Below are positions 21,892-34,479 of a DNA stretch of 64,000 nt, in pieces; the stretch's first letter is position 1, and the number at the start of each line of letters is the position of its first letter. The stretch lies in contig JAVXUO010002328.1 in NCBI GenBank assembly GCA_033065855.1, forward strand, positions 412,501 to 476,500, in the 5' to 3' direction. The translations under genes were made by a program, and so were the position numbers. The notes beneath the pieces were generated by a model. It made no database searches. It was not told the DNA's origin and worked only from the letters and a program-made list of their open reading frames with translations. The stretch is from Escallonia rubra. Taxonomy: Eukaryota; Streptophyta; Magnoliopsida; Escalloniales; Escalloniaceae.

Positions 21892-24800
21892 CTAAGGGTC
21901 AAGAATTTGGAGTACTGAAGGACCAGCTTTGTCTTCCTTTCTTGAACCTTTCTTTCGTTTCCTCTCAGACCGGGGTTCTTTTGCTTTTAGATCATTGCAG
22001 AAGGACCTCAAGGAGGCTGCCAGATGTTCATTGCGATGTGCTGCAACCAAATTGAAAGTCTTGTAACGCCACAGAAGTTGAAAAGAATCACACACCACCA
22101 CAGATGGTAAGATTATGCGTTTACTGTAGATAATTTGAGAAGGATTACTAAATTAAAATCTCGTTCACACGCTCAAACTGCAGGCCTATGAGACCAAATA
22201 ATAAACTTCCTACTAATATCATGTATGATTTTAGCAATAGTAGTAGCACTGAGAAACTCAATTGGCCGATACAAACTCACCAGAAAGAATGACATCCTCC
22301 ATGTTTACAGACTTCCGACCTGCATGCTGTGCAAATAACTCGAGGTCCTTCGCCAACTGTTCTGCTTTTCAACAAACACCGATTATTAATTCAACCTACC
22401 TGTAATAGGAAAACATGCACATACTAAATTGTTCAACTATTTGTTTAAGATTTGTTCAGTTCCATATAGATGATAGCCATGATGAGACAGCAGGCGACTA
22501 AATCAATTATGTCAAACTTCTCAAGGCTCATGAGGTTGTAGAAGGTTAGCAAAGAAGGCAGACTCTCTGAAATCACTTCAGTAAATATGTATAAATGCAA
22601 ATGTCAACTAACATAGATATCAGTCGAGGTGATCCCAAAACTGTAAGCAATAGAGGTCTGTACTTAGTAAAGCTGCAATGGGAAATGACTTAAGTTTTTT
22701 CTATTTATAAAGGCAACGCAAATGTTCTACTTCTACTGTACTTGAGCTCTTGCATCAGGATGAAGCATGGAACTATATCTCTGCCATATCTCGAATTCAA
22801 CTTACGAGTCCTTAACAAACAGAAAAGCCAACTCAAACCCAGGCCACTCGATTATTTCCAGAATAATCTCGGCTATTGTCTGGCTATTAAACAATTCCAT
22901 TGTACATAAGCATGACTCTCCAGGTTCTCTACCTCTTGGACTGCAAGCTTTGTGATGAAAAAATTCGATAATTCCTCTCCTTCTAAACAGAACGGACAAT
23001 CACATCAAAAGAAGGTTTACTTGGCCAATGGATGAGTCAGTTCAGAATGGCATTCCCCATCTACCATGTGGTCCATGTTAAGCATCGGTCACCTCAAACT
23101 AGCCCACACCTTAGCAAGAGCATTGAGTATGAAAAACAAGTGCTCAATACGTTCCAGTTGGGTACGTCATTAAGCAGAGCAATTTTCAGCAATCATACCC
23201 CAACTTCTCAGATTGTCCATTCTCTTAGTCTGTTCTTACGTGAGCCAAAATCGAAGCGTGTTTTTTAATCTATCAGATTCCACAGTCCACACAATGGTAT
23301 TGGAACTGATGACTTATTGGTTACAATGGAAAGTTTGCCTTATGGTGCAAGAGTCGCACAACCTCATATTCAAGATGTGTGTAGGGTAACGATAGTTCTT
23401 AGTACAATAGAACTAGCAATTGGCCAAAGCCAGTAAGATGTAAGAAATTGGAGGACATATGACATTTGCCTTTAGCATTATCTACCCTAGTGGGTGCCTA
23501 TCGTCACTCGAGAAAGGACAATGCTACTTCAATTGCCAAGTTGGTACTTCGTGAAAATACTTGCAAGCTGTCATATCCACAACTTTCTTTCAAGTCCAAG
23601 AGGTGGCACAGCAATAGGTTGACGCTTCTCTATAGTTTAAGACATACATATTAATCCTACACCCAACCTCTTAGGAGTATTGATAGGAAGTAATTTAGTA
23701 TTGATAGGAAATAATTTTTTCAAATTCAAGTCAATTTAGTATTGATACCAAGGTAGTCAAAGAATCACTTTTTCGAAGTCAATTTAGTATTGATAGGAAG
23801 TAATTTTTTCAAATTCAAGTTGGTCAATTAAATCCTATGTACATCCGCCACAGGCTAGCAACTGCATTGGTAGGAGAAGAATGTTGCGCACCCATAAAGG
23901 AGTGCCTGAAATGGTTAAGACAAATCTCGACGGCACTCAATTTGTACTTCAAAGTTGTTTCTCCAAAGAAAAAGGAATCATAAATTCCACTAATAATTTC
24001 AAGAAGCTGGGTGCATTGCGTATAAATTCACAAGCAAGATTCAGCAGAAAGAAGACCAAACATAGATTAGGATGCAAAAGCTGCTCTTGCTTCTATATCT
24101 TGCCTGACTCAGTCAAGGAAAGCTTCCTCGTCTCTGGGTGCCTTAGCTATCAACTGTGCCTAAACCTATTGAAGTAAGATGTGCACATGCTAAGCTTACA
24201 TCCCAAACCCCAAAGAAGGACAAAAAAAATTGTAACCAATTAAGCTCCAGTACAAAACGGCCGAACTTAGCCACCTAACTTCCTTGTTTCAGGATATGGT
24301 TTTCAGTTTGGCTCCGCATGTCATATAATCATCCTCGCTGTCCTCCATACTAGTAAACAATTACAACTCCATCTTCTGTCGCTTACAGAATTTCTCATTC
24401 CAGCAACTGAGCTAACGTCTATTACCAAATATCACGATAATTTGGTAACTATATTGAAAAGAAGTTCATCACATCAAGCATTTCCAACCCCTCACACAGG
24501 AAGAGTCTACTTCATCCACACCTAATTGCATTGAGATATGCATATGCTAAGCTTACATCACCACGCACACACAGTTTTGTAACTAATTAAGCTCAACTGC
24601 AGGACGACCAAACTTAGCCAGCTAAATTAACTTGATTTAAGATATGGTTTTAAGGTAGGCTCCGCATTTCGAAAAATCATCCCTGCTGTCCTCTATACTA
24701 GGAAACAATTACCACTCCATCTTTTGTCGCTTACGAAATTTCACATTTAAGCAACTGAGCTAATGGAAATTATCTAGAAAAACACAAGCATCTAAATGCT

Positions 24801-25540
24801 TTAGCATGTACATCACATCAAACACATTCACCCCTGCCCACATTACAAGTCTACTTCGTCCATTTTCATCGGCCAACTTAAAACAAAGGTTACATTGTAC
24901 GCAAAGCGAGGGTTATCATCAACCCAAAAATTGACATAATTACAGTCATAATTAGTTTCTCAGTTGCAATTATAGCCAATCTAATATGCTTAATGCAACT
25001 AGTGTCTGTGGGCACGCTCAAGCAAGAGTGGGGGCATACCTGCGTATTTGAAGGCCAAATCGGAGATGCAGGCCATGATAGGCTGACTAATTTCCAACCC
25101 ATTTTGCTTCGCTGCTCAATAAAATTAAACAGCACCTTAGAACACAAAATAAACGAGCAGGGTGGATCTTAAAAGGATGTGTGTACACATCATGTACGAC
25201 TAGAAAGACTCCCTCCGTTCCATAGAATTTAGTACCTAAGATGAATTAAGTACCGTATAAACACCGCAATCGACTCAAACAGCAGTCATATTCTAAGTAA
25301 CCGATGAAAAGAGTCGATGCGTACATCTAGTCATCTACTAAACATAATGTATAAACTTGAAAAAATTCAAACGAGAAAAATCCAAAGAAACGGAGGGAGT
25401 GTAAGGTAAAATTGAAGAAAGAGATTGAAGGAACCTTCGGCTTCGGCGATGGAGATTGAGCAGAGCCGAAATCGATCTCTCAATAGTTCGGTGGCAGCCT
25501 CGTCTTCTTCTCTCTCCAAGTCTCCTCCTTCCATTTCCAT
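21892..25540 (-). CDS. MHF1: MHF1 / CENP-S-like histone-fold protein
   Basis: MHF1 (CENP-S, FANCM-associated) is a small histone-fold protein that pairs with MHF2/CENP-X. In plants it works with FANCM in DNA repair and meiotic crossover control. Coding exons: 25540-25435, 25111-25040, 22361-22281, 22040-21892. They join in frame to 135 residues, the usual family size. The protein opens with an acidic N-terminus, then TELLRDRFRL, the histone-fold helices (EISQPIMACISDLAFKYAEQ, LELFAQHAGRKSVNMEDVIL, then AHRNEHLAASLRSF) and a basic tail ERKRKKGSRKEDK, which is likely nuclear-targeting or DNA-binding. All donors are GT. Intron 1 contains a MITE and intron 2 is 2.7 kb with an internal tandem duplication. 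A second in-frame ATG at 25534 would remove only two residues. Confidence 0.92.
23670..23830. repeat. Cluster of short direct repeats in MHF1 intron 2
   Basis: The motif TAGTATTGATAGGAA(G/A)TAATTT recurs three or four times, interleaved with TTTTTTCAAATTCAAGT and AAGTCAATTTAGTATTGATA. The arrangement suggests successive local duplications of about 50-90 bp. Confidence 0.75.
24170..24878. repeat. 355-bp tandem duplication in MHF1 intron 2
   Basis: Copy 1 (about 24170-24529) and copy 2 (about 24530-24878) share ordered blocks: 'atgctaagcttacatc', 'taattaagctc', 'gatatggtttt', 'ggctccgcat', 'tgctgtcct', 'caattac', 'actccatctt', 'tgtcgcttac' and 'gcaactgagctaa'. The copies are diverged by many substitutions and small indels. 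No coding capacity was recognised. Confidence 0.85.
25208..25400. mobile_element. Stowaway-like MITE in MHF1 intron 1
   Basis: The left end ACTCCCTCCGTTCC (25208-25221) and right end CGGAGGGAGT (25391-25400) are inverted repeats with the CTCCCTCCGT terminus characteristic of Stowaway (Tc1/mariner) MITEs. Length is 193 bp with an AT-rich interior. It lies wholly within intron 1 of MHF1, only 34 bp from the donor. The expected TA target duplication is not clear. Confidence 0.65.
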
Positions 25541-25725
25541 TAGATTCGATCGGATCGAATTAGGCTGCTAATATTGTTAGGGTTTCTCTGGCTTCAATCT
25601 CTTGTACAATTTATTTCCTTCTGCTGAAAGGAGAAACACGCGGGAAAAATGTACAAGGCAAAATGGCAAATGGCACAAAATTTTCCATTTCTAAGCAATA
25701 CGGCACCGTACTTCAATAGCATTTT
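25541..25725 (-). promoter_or_regulatory. MHF1 upstream region
   Basis: This short interval lies between the MHF1 start codon and the PIF/Tourist-like MITE at 25730. It must contain the 5' UTR and core promoter if these are not inside the MITE. No TATA box was assigned with confidence. Confidence 0.35.
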
Positions 25726-25729
25726 TTAA

Positions 25730-26149
25730 GGCCCCGTTGGACGAAGCTTTTTTTTCTAGTTTTGGAAATTAAAAAAAAAAAAGCGTTTGGTAATTATTTT
25801 TTTTCTTCACTTTAAAAAACCAGTTTTTAAACTGAAGAAAAAAAAAAAAAATGAGTTTTTTTTTTTAGACCACCACCCTCCCACCGTCGGCAGCCACTAC
25901 CGGCTGTCGGCGGCAACCTCCGGCGGCCAGCAGCCACCGCTATGCCATACCACTGCCACCGCAAATCACTACAAAAAAAAAACTCAAAATAAAAACTAGG
26001 TTATCAAACACCAAAACTCAAAATAAAAATTGGGTTATCAAACACCAAAACTCAAAATAAAAACTGGGTTATCAAACACCCACTTGTTTTTGTAAAAAAA
26101 AAATTAAGCTGCTCTTTAATTTTACCAAAAAGTTTTGTCAACCAGAACC
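25730..26149. mobile_element. Tourist/PIF-Harbinger-like MITE with internal tandem repeats
   Basis: The left terminus GGCCCCGTTGGACGAAGC and the reverse complement of the right terminus (GGTTCTGGTTGACAAAAC) align as an imperfect terminal inverted repeat. Both ends are flanked by TTAA (25726-25729 and 26150-26153), consistent with a TTA/TAA-type target. The interior has poly-A/T tracts, a GC-rich block (about 25870-25970) and three 34-bp tandem repeats. It carries no transposase. The right-hand TIR match is partial, so superfamily assignment is tentative. Confidence 0.6.
25979..26082. repeat. 34-bp tandem repeat, three copies, inside MITE
   Basis: The unit AACTCAAAATAAAAACTAGG followed by TTATCAAACACCAA is repeated three times (25981-26014, 26015-26048, 26049-26082) with one or two substitutions between copies. 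Confidence 0.9.
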
Positions 26150-26153
26150 TTAA

Positions 26154-27545
26154 GTATGGGCAATTATTGGCACGCGTGACTTTTTCCCATCTTGAAAAAA
26201 TGTACAATAATCAACAAAAAATGCATTTTTTTGTTCAACATCTTTTCAAAAAGTAAAAGGCATCTTTATTCTTTCCACAAAAGAAATTTAGGATAAAAAA
26301 CTGGTGTGGAGGGAACTTTTGAATTATGACTCACATAATTTTGAAACCCGAGTGCACTAGACAACAAACATTTATTTTCATATTGTGTTATGTCTGTCCA
26401 TGCGTCCGCACCCTCTTTTGCTACCAAAGTACATAATGAACATTTTATTTTATTTATTAGCGAAAAATGAGATTGTGAACAGAGATATAACTTATAACGG
26501 TGTGAAAATAGATTCCCTGTGAGTTCTGTATTTTAAAACATGCTTTTGGACGGGGTTGTTTTTTAATACTCGCTTTTCTCTTGAATTTTTTTTTTGACTA
26601 TTTGTTAATTCCATGACAGATTTTGTTATTTCAACATTTGAGAATCAAACTCAACTAGTAAGGTTTGACAAGCCAAATTAAGATAAAAATATTGAGAAGA
26701 GGTGGATTCGCTAGCCGTCGATTATTATTTTTGAATATATATATATATATAGCTAATCAATTGACAACACTGCAATTATCTAAGTTAACAACTCGATTTG
26801 GCCATTTTTTTAAAGTAGTCTTCACTGCCTGCTACATTATGTAGCGGAGGGTTCGTATGCGAATCTCTCCAACCCATTAAATCCTTGAGAGGTGTTTTTG
26901 TCAAAATTTTCGTCTGCTTTATAATGTAACGGATGACGAAGAAACTTAAATGAAACTACAAGCCGATCCTTCCCATCTTCGATAGATGGCCGGCTAGTCA
27001 AGTTGCCATATAACTGCAAAACAATGGAGTAGACAAATTGGGATGCAGTAAATTAAACATTACATTTCACCACATATTGTAAGGCCTACTTTAGGTGTAA
27101 AGGCCAACTTCTTAAAACTCCAAATAAGTCATCGTAAAGCCCACTTCCTCGTAGATAGCCGGCCCAAATTGTTTCCCGTAATGAGCCCTTTGTTTCCCTT
27201 TTTCTTTTGATTTTTTTTTTGACCGTGACCAGATTCCTGAAAGATAATTATAGCATCCCGTATAGCAATAATTAATAATTATAAAATATTTTTAATAACT
27301 TTATTTAGCGACTCATAAAAGTGCCACGAAGAATTGGTGCTGAAATATTGGCATAAATGACACTAACTATATTCAACGACCACTAAATGACGCTATGTGA
27401 GGTGCTATGTGAGGGGTTGTAGTTATCTTCCTATAATTAGGGTACTAGTAAATTTATCCTTGTTTTCCCTTTTTTCACGGGGATTCGTGCCGGCAAATGT
27501 GCTATGGACAAATCTACATACACAAGAGATGAAAATTAAGGATTC

Positions 27546-27578
<33 letters not shown>

Positions 27579-30309
27579 TGAACACCTGAAAAGGTAAAAA
27601 GAAACGAGATACAAAAAAAGACTTGAATTGTAAAAAGTAGTTTTCCAGTGGATTTGACAAAAGAACTCGTTTAGAGTGATTATTTTATCTGAAAGTTTTG
27701 GCCCCCAAATTCCTATTATAGATCCCTTTATAGAACTTCACGAATAATTCGCTGTAGTTACCAAACAGTTGATTCATTCAAGTTACTTTCAAATAGCTAA
27801 TAAAAGTAAAATTTCCGATCGAAATACTCCATCCAAAAGCATGATGACATTGTTGAAGTTATTCTCGCAGTCAAATAGTATGGTTTCGGTCCACTTCAGC
27901 CCAAATACACTAACTAATTGCAATAGTAAAAGTAAAGTGAGGCAGACTAAAAAAAAATGAAGGAATTTTGGGAAAAAATTACACTATCACATACTTTTTA
28001 ACGATTTTTCGGTTGTTGTCCCCAGACTGTTGACTGCTACTACTTTGCTTATTGCAAAGAAGCACTGAAAGCGTACTCCACAAAAATTAGCTCAAACTCA
28101 CTGTCCAACATATCTGCTTGCCAAACCTGTCTCAAAAACTGCTGATTGATGTAGTTTTCTCATTAGACAACACCCAACTTTTTGAATCATAATTTAGTTA
28201 TCCTACGCTACAAAAACCACAAAAGAAATCAAATCACATAGATTACAAAAACTCAACCATACTCCAAGGGAATTTCATAGAGTGACTAGTCCAACATCAA
28301 CAATATTAACAGTAGCTATCAATATATTGCGTGTCTCAGCGTGTTGTGATGCGCACCTAGTAGTTTCATGGGGGCGAGGCTCATGGCAAACTAGTACTGG
28401 AGCGAGTTGTAACTGTCGAGATCCGGTATAGTTAGAAACTGCTAACTCCTTTTCCTTGAGGAGATTGTATCCTTGAGGCGAAGATTGCATATTGGCGGCG
28501 TTGATCTTGCCGGACAAGATCCCCTCAAGAGCAATCTTTTTTACAAGTAGTTATGTTTGCATTCGAGCTACAAATCCATGTCCAAGGTGAACATATATGA
28601 TTTCGTTTTTTGTAAATTTTTTTGATTTCGTAACTGCAAACTAACATTCATTGTTCATCATTGGCCATTACAAGCCACCGTTTTTAATGCAATTAAATCC
28701 GTCATCCTGGCTAGAATCAAATTACATAAACGCACGGAAAATGTCGTATTTTGGACGTTAGAAATGAAGGGCCTTTTTTTTTTCTTTCTTTCTTCCAAAA
28801 AACGAAGATGTATGATAGTCAATAGCAAGTTTTCTATTTTTGGTAATACGATTGAATTTCATATTTTTTTTTTTTGGGAATTCCAATCCGAGACCACTTG
28901 GTACAATGCCAAAAAGCTTTACGAGCTAAATTAAGTGGTGATGTGTGAATTTACAATTGAAACCTAGAGGGTAAATTTTAACCTTTAATACGTTTCAAGT
29001 CAAATATTTGTGACAGTTTGATCACTAAAGTGAAAAGCTTCGGTGCTCCAATAATAACAAAAAAGTAGGTAAATGGTATGGCAGCACGGCACATTGTTGT
29101 ACACGTTAATTTTTATGGTTGAATCATAGAAGTTGGACAATTTAAAGGGTGGTATTGCAGTAATCATGGTATTCTGCTGACTAGTAATAATCAATAAATG
29201 GCTCAGGTTGCTTCATCTTCTTTATGAAGAAATTTATATGCATTCCATGTGTGTAACATGGTTTTGAACTGAAATCTGGCAGCTGCCACTGATGGACATT
29301 TCCCCATGCTGGGTATCCTCAGTGGTTCCTCATTTTGTTGTTTTTAGACATCACTTTCCATTTTGGGCTCATGCCATAATCACTTTCCACAATTACTACA
29401 GAAATGAACTTTCAAACCAAGAAAAAAGCCTTATCCACTGACTACCACTTTCTTAGCACAAACACAAGCCAATAGAGCCATTTTGCTAGCTTTAGGTGAC
29501 ACAAAACTCCCAAAGAAGTTGAACGGGCAAGCGAAAAATCAACACCCAAGCTATGCCACAAAGTCCTTGCAAAAGGGTGTAATTTGCGATCTCCAGCTAC
29601 GATGAACCGGTGACATAGCACCCAACTCTGGTCATCTTTGCCTGGATTGTATGAAAACTGATCCATCTTTGCCTGAATGGTATCAAGTCAATAACAGTGA
29701 ACAATTGAAACAGATCCTCATTGAAGGATAGATACCTTTTCCGCCTGAATATATCGAAACTGCTATGACAATTCCAAACCACATAATCTCACACCAGGGT
29801 CATTAGAACCTAATGACAGCATGCTGGAATTTAATGATGATTTTCCAAAGAAATGCCTTAATTACTGCCCCATTATTCTGTTGATTTTAGGCTACACTTT
29901 CCACCTACAAGACTTCAAGCAGAGTAAATATGAGAATATTTTTTATGGTGCCATATCCCGTAACTCCTTAAGCCTCACAATTATGAAAGATTGGGCAGCA
30001 AAGAGAGGGATACTGAGGGAAATTATACCTTAGAGAGGATAATGTAACTTTTAATTAGTGCTCAAACAAGAAAGTGATGTCCTTGTTTGGGTAGCAATTA
30101 CTCAAAGGAAAGGAAGGCGGGGGTCCCTTGGTTAACATTTTCATAGACTACAATATAAGACCCAATTGACCCTCAAAAAAGCACAAGTTCTGATCCTTGC
30201 CCAAACACTTACTACTGGTTGCTCTTAGTCCTCTCACTAAATATCTAATTCTTCTCTCAAACCACGATCGTTTGACCAGACTGTTGTGCATTCGAGACTA
30301 TACTCGTTG
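26154..30309. other. Intergenic region between MHF1 and the trihelix gene
   Basis: About 4.1 kb with no recognised gene. It contains an AT microsatellite (about 26735-26750), a GA microsatellite (27546-27578) and scattered short ORFs. The minus-strand ORFs at 26837-27019, 28275-28517 and 29442-29666 lack family similarity that I can recognise. The right end will contain the promoter of the trihelix gene. Confidence 0.5.
27546..27578. repeat. GA microsatellite
   Basis: An uninterrupted (GA)n tract of about 12 units, followed by an imperfect extension. Confidence 0.95.
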
Positions 30310-32080
30310 ATGGCGCCAGAGCCAAATGATGTACGTGAAAGTGCTACTACTCCAACTAAAGCAGTTGAAGGACCGCAAGCACCTTTGGACAGGGCTGACG
30401 ATAAAAACAAATCGCTTAGACACCCTCGATGGACCAGACAAGAGACATTGGTCCTTACAGAAGGCAAAAGAATTGCAGAGAACAGGGGCAGAAAAGGTCG
30501 AAAATCCAGTTCAGTTTTTGGGTCAGACCAGCTTGAACCCAAGTGGGATTATGTCTCCTCCTACTGTAGAAAGCATGGAGTGAACAGAGGACCCGTGCAG
30601 TGTCGGAAGCGATGGAGTAATCTTGTTGGTGACTTCAAGAAAATAAAAGCATGGGAGTCTGAGGTAAAAGAAGAAGCCGATTCATTTTGGATGATGAGGA
30701 ATGATTCAAAGAAGGAGAAAAAACTGCCTGGTTTCTTTGATAGGGAAGTCTATGATGTCTTGGATGGGAAGGCATTTACTGCAACGGCATATCAACTGGC
30801 ATTGGTGACGATAAGTGCAGATGCAAAAGATTGTCATGGGGCAGAAGCAGTGGTGGGAGAGGAGGATGAAGAGGAAGAGGACGATGCTGAGGCAATATTC
30901 GATAGCAGCCAACAAGCCACAGTAGATGATGGCCTGTTTTCAGATTCTGAACAGTTGGCACAGGAAGAGATTGGCAAGAGCACGGAAGGAGAAAAGGTTG
31001 CCAGAGAAAGTCCAACAGAGACGGTCCATTCTCCGGTGCCTATCTCAGGTTTTTTCACGACAACTTGAGTTTTTTTCTCCTTTGCTGTGTTGTGGAACTG
31101 ATACAAGTAATTTCAAAAATTAGTCAGTTACTTAAGTTTTTAAGTACATGTTTACCTGTGTTTCCATATTTTTGGTTCACCTAAGTGTTCTCATCTACTT
31201 TGGGTGTTCTTTGGAAGCACGCATGGAGGTGAGAATGTCGATCCATTCTGGATGGACTTAACACTGGTATCCTTTCTTCTAGATTATACAGGTTCTGTTG
31301 AGAAATGAACTGTACAGTTGCTTGTTTTCACAGCTCCAAAGTTCTTTGCCTCTTTTCTAAACACCATATTCTCATGATGCTAATATTTTTCAATAATAAG
31401 CAGAGAAGAGATATCAACCATTCCAATGGATGTACTCTGATCAAGGTAAAGTCTACCAACATATAAAAATTTCCTTTCATCACATATGAATTCTTCTGGC
31501 TTAGTTCTCATAGATGGTCATAAATTGCTTTTGCACATTTTCAATTGGTAAGCTACAGTTTACTTTAGGTAATTCCGCTGACATGCCCCACAGGTTTGGA
31601 TTATAGCATAAACTAAAAAAATATTGAGCACCATTCCACTCTCGACCCTTCAGCACGCTTACCACATCCTGTAGAAGCAAGGGCTAATAAAATATATAAC
31701 CATGATAAGCTAGTCATTTTAACAACATTCTTTACAGAGTTTCAAGGGCTAATAGGAATGTTTTACCAACCATTATGTCTTACTTGCAACACTCAGGCAC
31801 AACAAATGATAAGCAACCAGGCTCGCATTTCTGTAAACAGTACGTATCTCAGGAGAGTTGCAAGCGGAGGCGAGTGTCAACAGATGGATCTCGAGACAAT
31901 CTGGAGGGCCAGTTGATCAAAGTTCTGGAGAAGAACACTAGCATGCTAAATTCACAACTCGAAGCTCAGCAAATGAATTGTCAATTGGAAAGGGACCAGC
32001 AGAAGGACCATAATGACAGCTTAGTTGCTGCTCTTAACAAGATTACAGATGCTCTAACAAGAATTGCCGACAAGTTATAA
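30310..32080 (+). CDS. Trihelix transcription factor, ASR3-like
   Basis: ASR3-type trihelix proteins are nuclear DNA-binding factors; ASR3 itself is a repressor in immune signalling. Two coding exons, 30310-31048 and 31797-32080, splice in phase 1 (TCAG|GT donor, CTCAG acceptor) to 340 residues. The trihelix domain spans about 38-115: HPRWTRQE, EGKRIAEN, LEPKWDYVSSYC, VNRGPVQCRKRWSNL and FKKIKAWE, with the three spaced tryptophans expected of the fold. It is followed by FWMMRND and KKLPGFFDREVYDVLDG, characteristic of the ASR3 clade, an acidic run (about 184-195) and a C-terminal coiled coil in exon 2 (LEGQLIKVLEKNTSMLNSQL onward). The start is the first ATG (30310); the frame is open upstream but has no earlier ATG nearby. 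It converges on CHLM, 859 bp away. Confidence 0.92.
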
Positions 32081-32939
32081 CTGTCACAAAGATTTTAATG
32101 ACGCTTAAACATCTTGCATTCTGGCCTTATGGATATCTGATTTAGGCTTTTACATTTCCTTTAATATCAATATATTAAAGGAGAAGTACCTTGTACTGTT
32201 CTCTTCCTTCCCTTTGCTATTTATTTTCCTTCATCTTCGTCACATCCTGTTTGCCGTTACCTTCATTTGCTCGCTGATTGTTTAATGACACAGTTTAGAT
32301 CTAGTTGTGCTTGTTTTTTTTTTTTTGAGCGAGAGGGAAGGGAGGGGGGGTGGATTTCTCCCATAAGAATCATCAATTTTCCCAGAATCCGTCGCATAAT
32401 TTTGTGACTAGAGAAGCTATATTCATTCTTCACTGTTTTCCATATAGATGGAACTCGCAACTACTAAACTAAATCTCGGGGGTGTGAGCATTTTGGATTG
32501 CTTATTTGGTAAATAAAAGCAGTGTGCCTCTTTTCGAACCAAAAGATCAGTTACCGCTCCAATGCACATATTTCTCAACTTCTGGCTAATCCCTAGTATC
32601 ACTGACAGTAGCAACTATTTTAAGGAAAGGAGAACAGGCTCAAGTGCATGACAAACAGATTCAGAAGAAACGCAAACAACATCGACAAACTAATAACATA
32701 GAAAAATTCATGTACACCTGATTAAAATTTTCGAACACCATAGAGAAAGAATTGCCAAGATGCCTGAAGGTAGTATACATGATCGTCTAATCTAATATAC
32801 ATTGCCTCGTGGATAAATGCAGAGAATGACAACATATGAAGGAATTTTGGAGCTTTACAAAACAGGTGGGCCATCTCCTAGTTTCTTGCAACTGAGAAAG
32901 CAAAATAAAGTAAATCTCTAATCTGACCTCTCTTCCATG
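32081..32939. other. Shared 3' intergenic region between trihelix and CHLM genes
   Basis: The two genes are tail to tail here, so both 3' UTRs and poly-A sites lie in this 859-bp gap. A T-rich run (about 32315-32327) is followed by a G-rich stretch (about 32330-32353). No gene was recognised. Confidence 0.5.
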
Positions 32940-34479
32940 CTAAGCAGGGACAGCTTCAATGAGCTTTGCAAAATAGAACTGTGTCGTAATTAGGCCTCTC
33001 TTTCTTATTTTCCATCCAACCTTTTGCAATGCCCTTTCCACATCAGCCTCTGCATGAAGATAGGCCCTGGTTGCCTTTGAAGGGCCAGGGAACAACTCTC
33101 CAACCCTCTTCAACAGATCATAGTAGACTGTCTTTGGAGCAAAGCTAATTAGTAAACGATTCTCAGCCAATGAAGCAAGATGGGCAATCATCCCATCTGC
33201 TTTACTTTGTGGGTAATGTATCAAAACATCTAAGCAGACGACTGTGTCGTATTTTCCATCTAGGCTCTCCAAATCCTTCACTTCAAATTTTGGTAGCACA
33301 GGCACTGGCGAAAGTTCATCCTTCCCACTGAGAAGCTCTTCTCTTGCCTGCATGAACTCAAAGAGCGACTATAATTAGGACAGAAAACCATTCAAATTAC
33401 AGGGTGCTCTAAAATGGCAAACTAATTTTAAAGCTTGATCAGTTGCATAACTCAATTAGCGCGCATATGATCTATTTCCTATAATCACTGACTCGTGCCT
33501 TTAAAATGACCCTAAAACATAAATTACAAGTCATGCTCAGATTAAGGACTACAATGAATATTGAAGATCGTTTGGTTGTTCACTTGTTCCTCAAACTTGA
33601 TGTCTTAGCTAGAAAATCCGGCTCCATCAACAAAAAAACAGAACCACCCACTTTTTTGAAGCTTATGTATCACGGAGTCGTTCGATGCTTTCGTTCCAAT
33701 AAGGGATCCTATAATTTGAACCTCACAGGGTAACACATTCACAACTGCGAATTTCATGCTAAAATCCTACACAAAAAAAAGTGGACCAGCCCCTTCAAAA
33801 CTCACCATTTCCAGTTAAAAGAACTCTAGAATTCGCAATCACCACCACGTTCTTACAACATTGTCGAAACAGTTAAGTTGGTGGGGAGAGGGGGGGAACT
33901 CACCTGCTTCTCAGCCTCAGCAACCATCGCAGCAGAGATATCGCTGGCCAGCACCACCGCGCCCTGCTTCGCTAGCGGAATCGACAAACAGCCCGTCCCG
34001 CAGCCCGCATCACACACAGTAACGCCTTCGAGGGGCCCTTCTTCCTTCAACATCTGCATTACATTCTCTACAGTTTTGGAATGCCCAATCCGTATGTCCA
34101 TTTGCACCCTGTTGACTTCGTCCGTCTCGCCGTAAATCTTCCTCCACCGCTGGAACCCGTTGTTGTTGAAGTACTCCCTCACCACCTCCTTGTCGCCCCC
34201 GCCGACCTCCTCGGCCTGCACCTGGCGCCGCTTCTCGGGGTCGGAGAGGGAGAGGACAGCAGCGAGGGCAGCGACGGACCCACCGCCGATGACGGCGAGG
34301 GTCGCGGCGTCTAACGGGGCTGCGGCGACGGCCGCCGCGACCTCGGTGGCGGTGGAGAGCGGCTGGATGGCGGAGACAGTAAGGGTTCTGCGGGTGGGTT
34401 TGTGGGACAATGGGGAAGCTTTCGGGTTGGGGTTTGGGTTGAAGCAGACGGGAGAGAATAAGGACGATGAGTACGCCAT
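32940..34479 (-). CDS. CHLM: Magnesium-protoporphyrin IX O-methyltransferase (EC 2.1.1.11)
   Basis: CHLM transfers a methyl group from S-adenosylmethionine to Mg-protoporphyrin IX in the plastid, a committed step of chlorophyll synthesis. Two coding exons, 34479-33904 and 33347-32940, join in phase 0 to 327 residues, close to the usual plant size. Residues 1 to about 40 are Ser/Pro/Arg-rich, as in a transit peptide, followed by an Ala/Val-rich hydrophobic segment (about 46-77) that fits membrane association. REYFNNNGFQRWRKIYGETD precedes the SAM-binding motif I VCDAGCGTGCLSIPLA (155-170); its cysteines include positions that in other plants are redox-regulated. The second exon carries YDTVVCLDVLIHYPQ and RLLISFAPKT and the conserved C-terminal FYFAKLIEAVPA. 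No frame break was seen. Confidence 0.96.

Larger units (their letters stand above)
22362..25039 (-). other. Large second intron of MHF1
   Basis: A 2.7-kb intron lies between the exon ending LAFKYA and the exon starting EQLAKDL. It contains a 355-bp tandem duplication and a short-repeat cluster (both listed separately). ORFs up to 98 codons in it have no recognised similarity. Confidence 0.7.

Noticed and set aside
28275-28517. Minus-strand ORF of 80 codons
   Set aside because: It reads plausibly but matches no family I can identify and lacks supporting exons. It may be a transposon fragment.
30286-30309. Upstream extension of the trihelix protein (eight extra residues)
   Set aside because: The codon at 30286 is GTG, not ATG. 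The first ATG in the frame is 30310.
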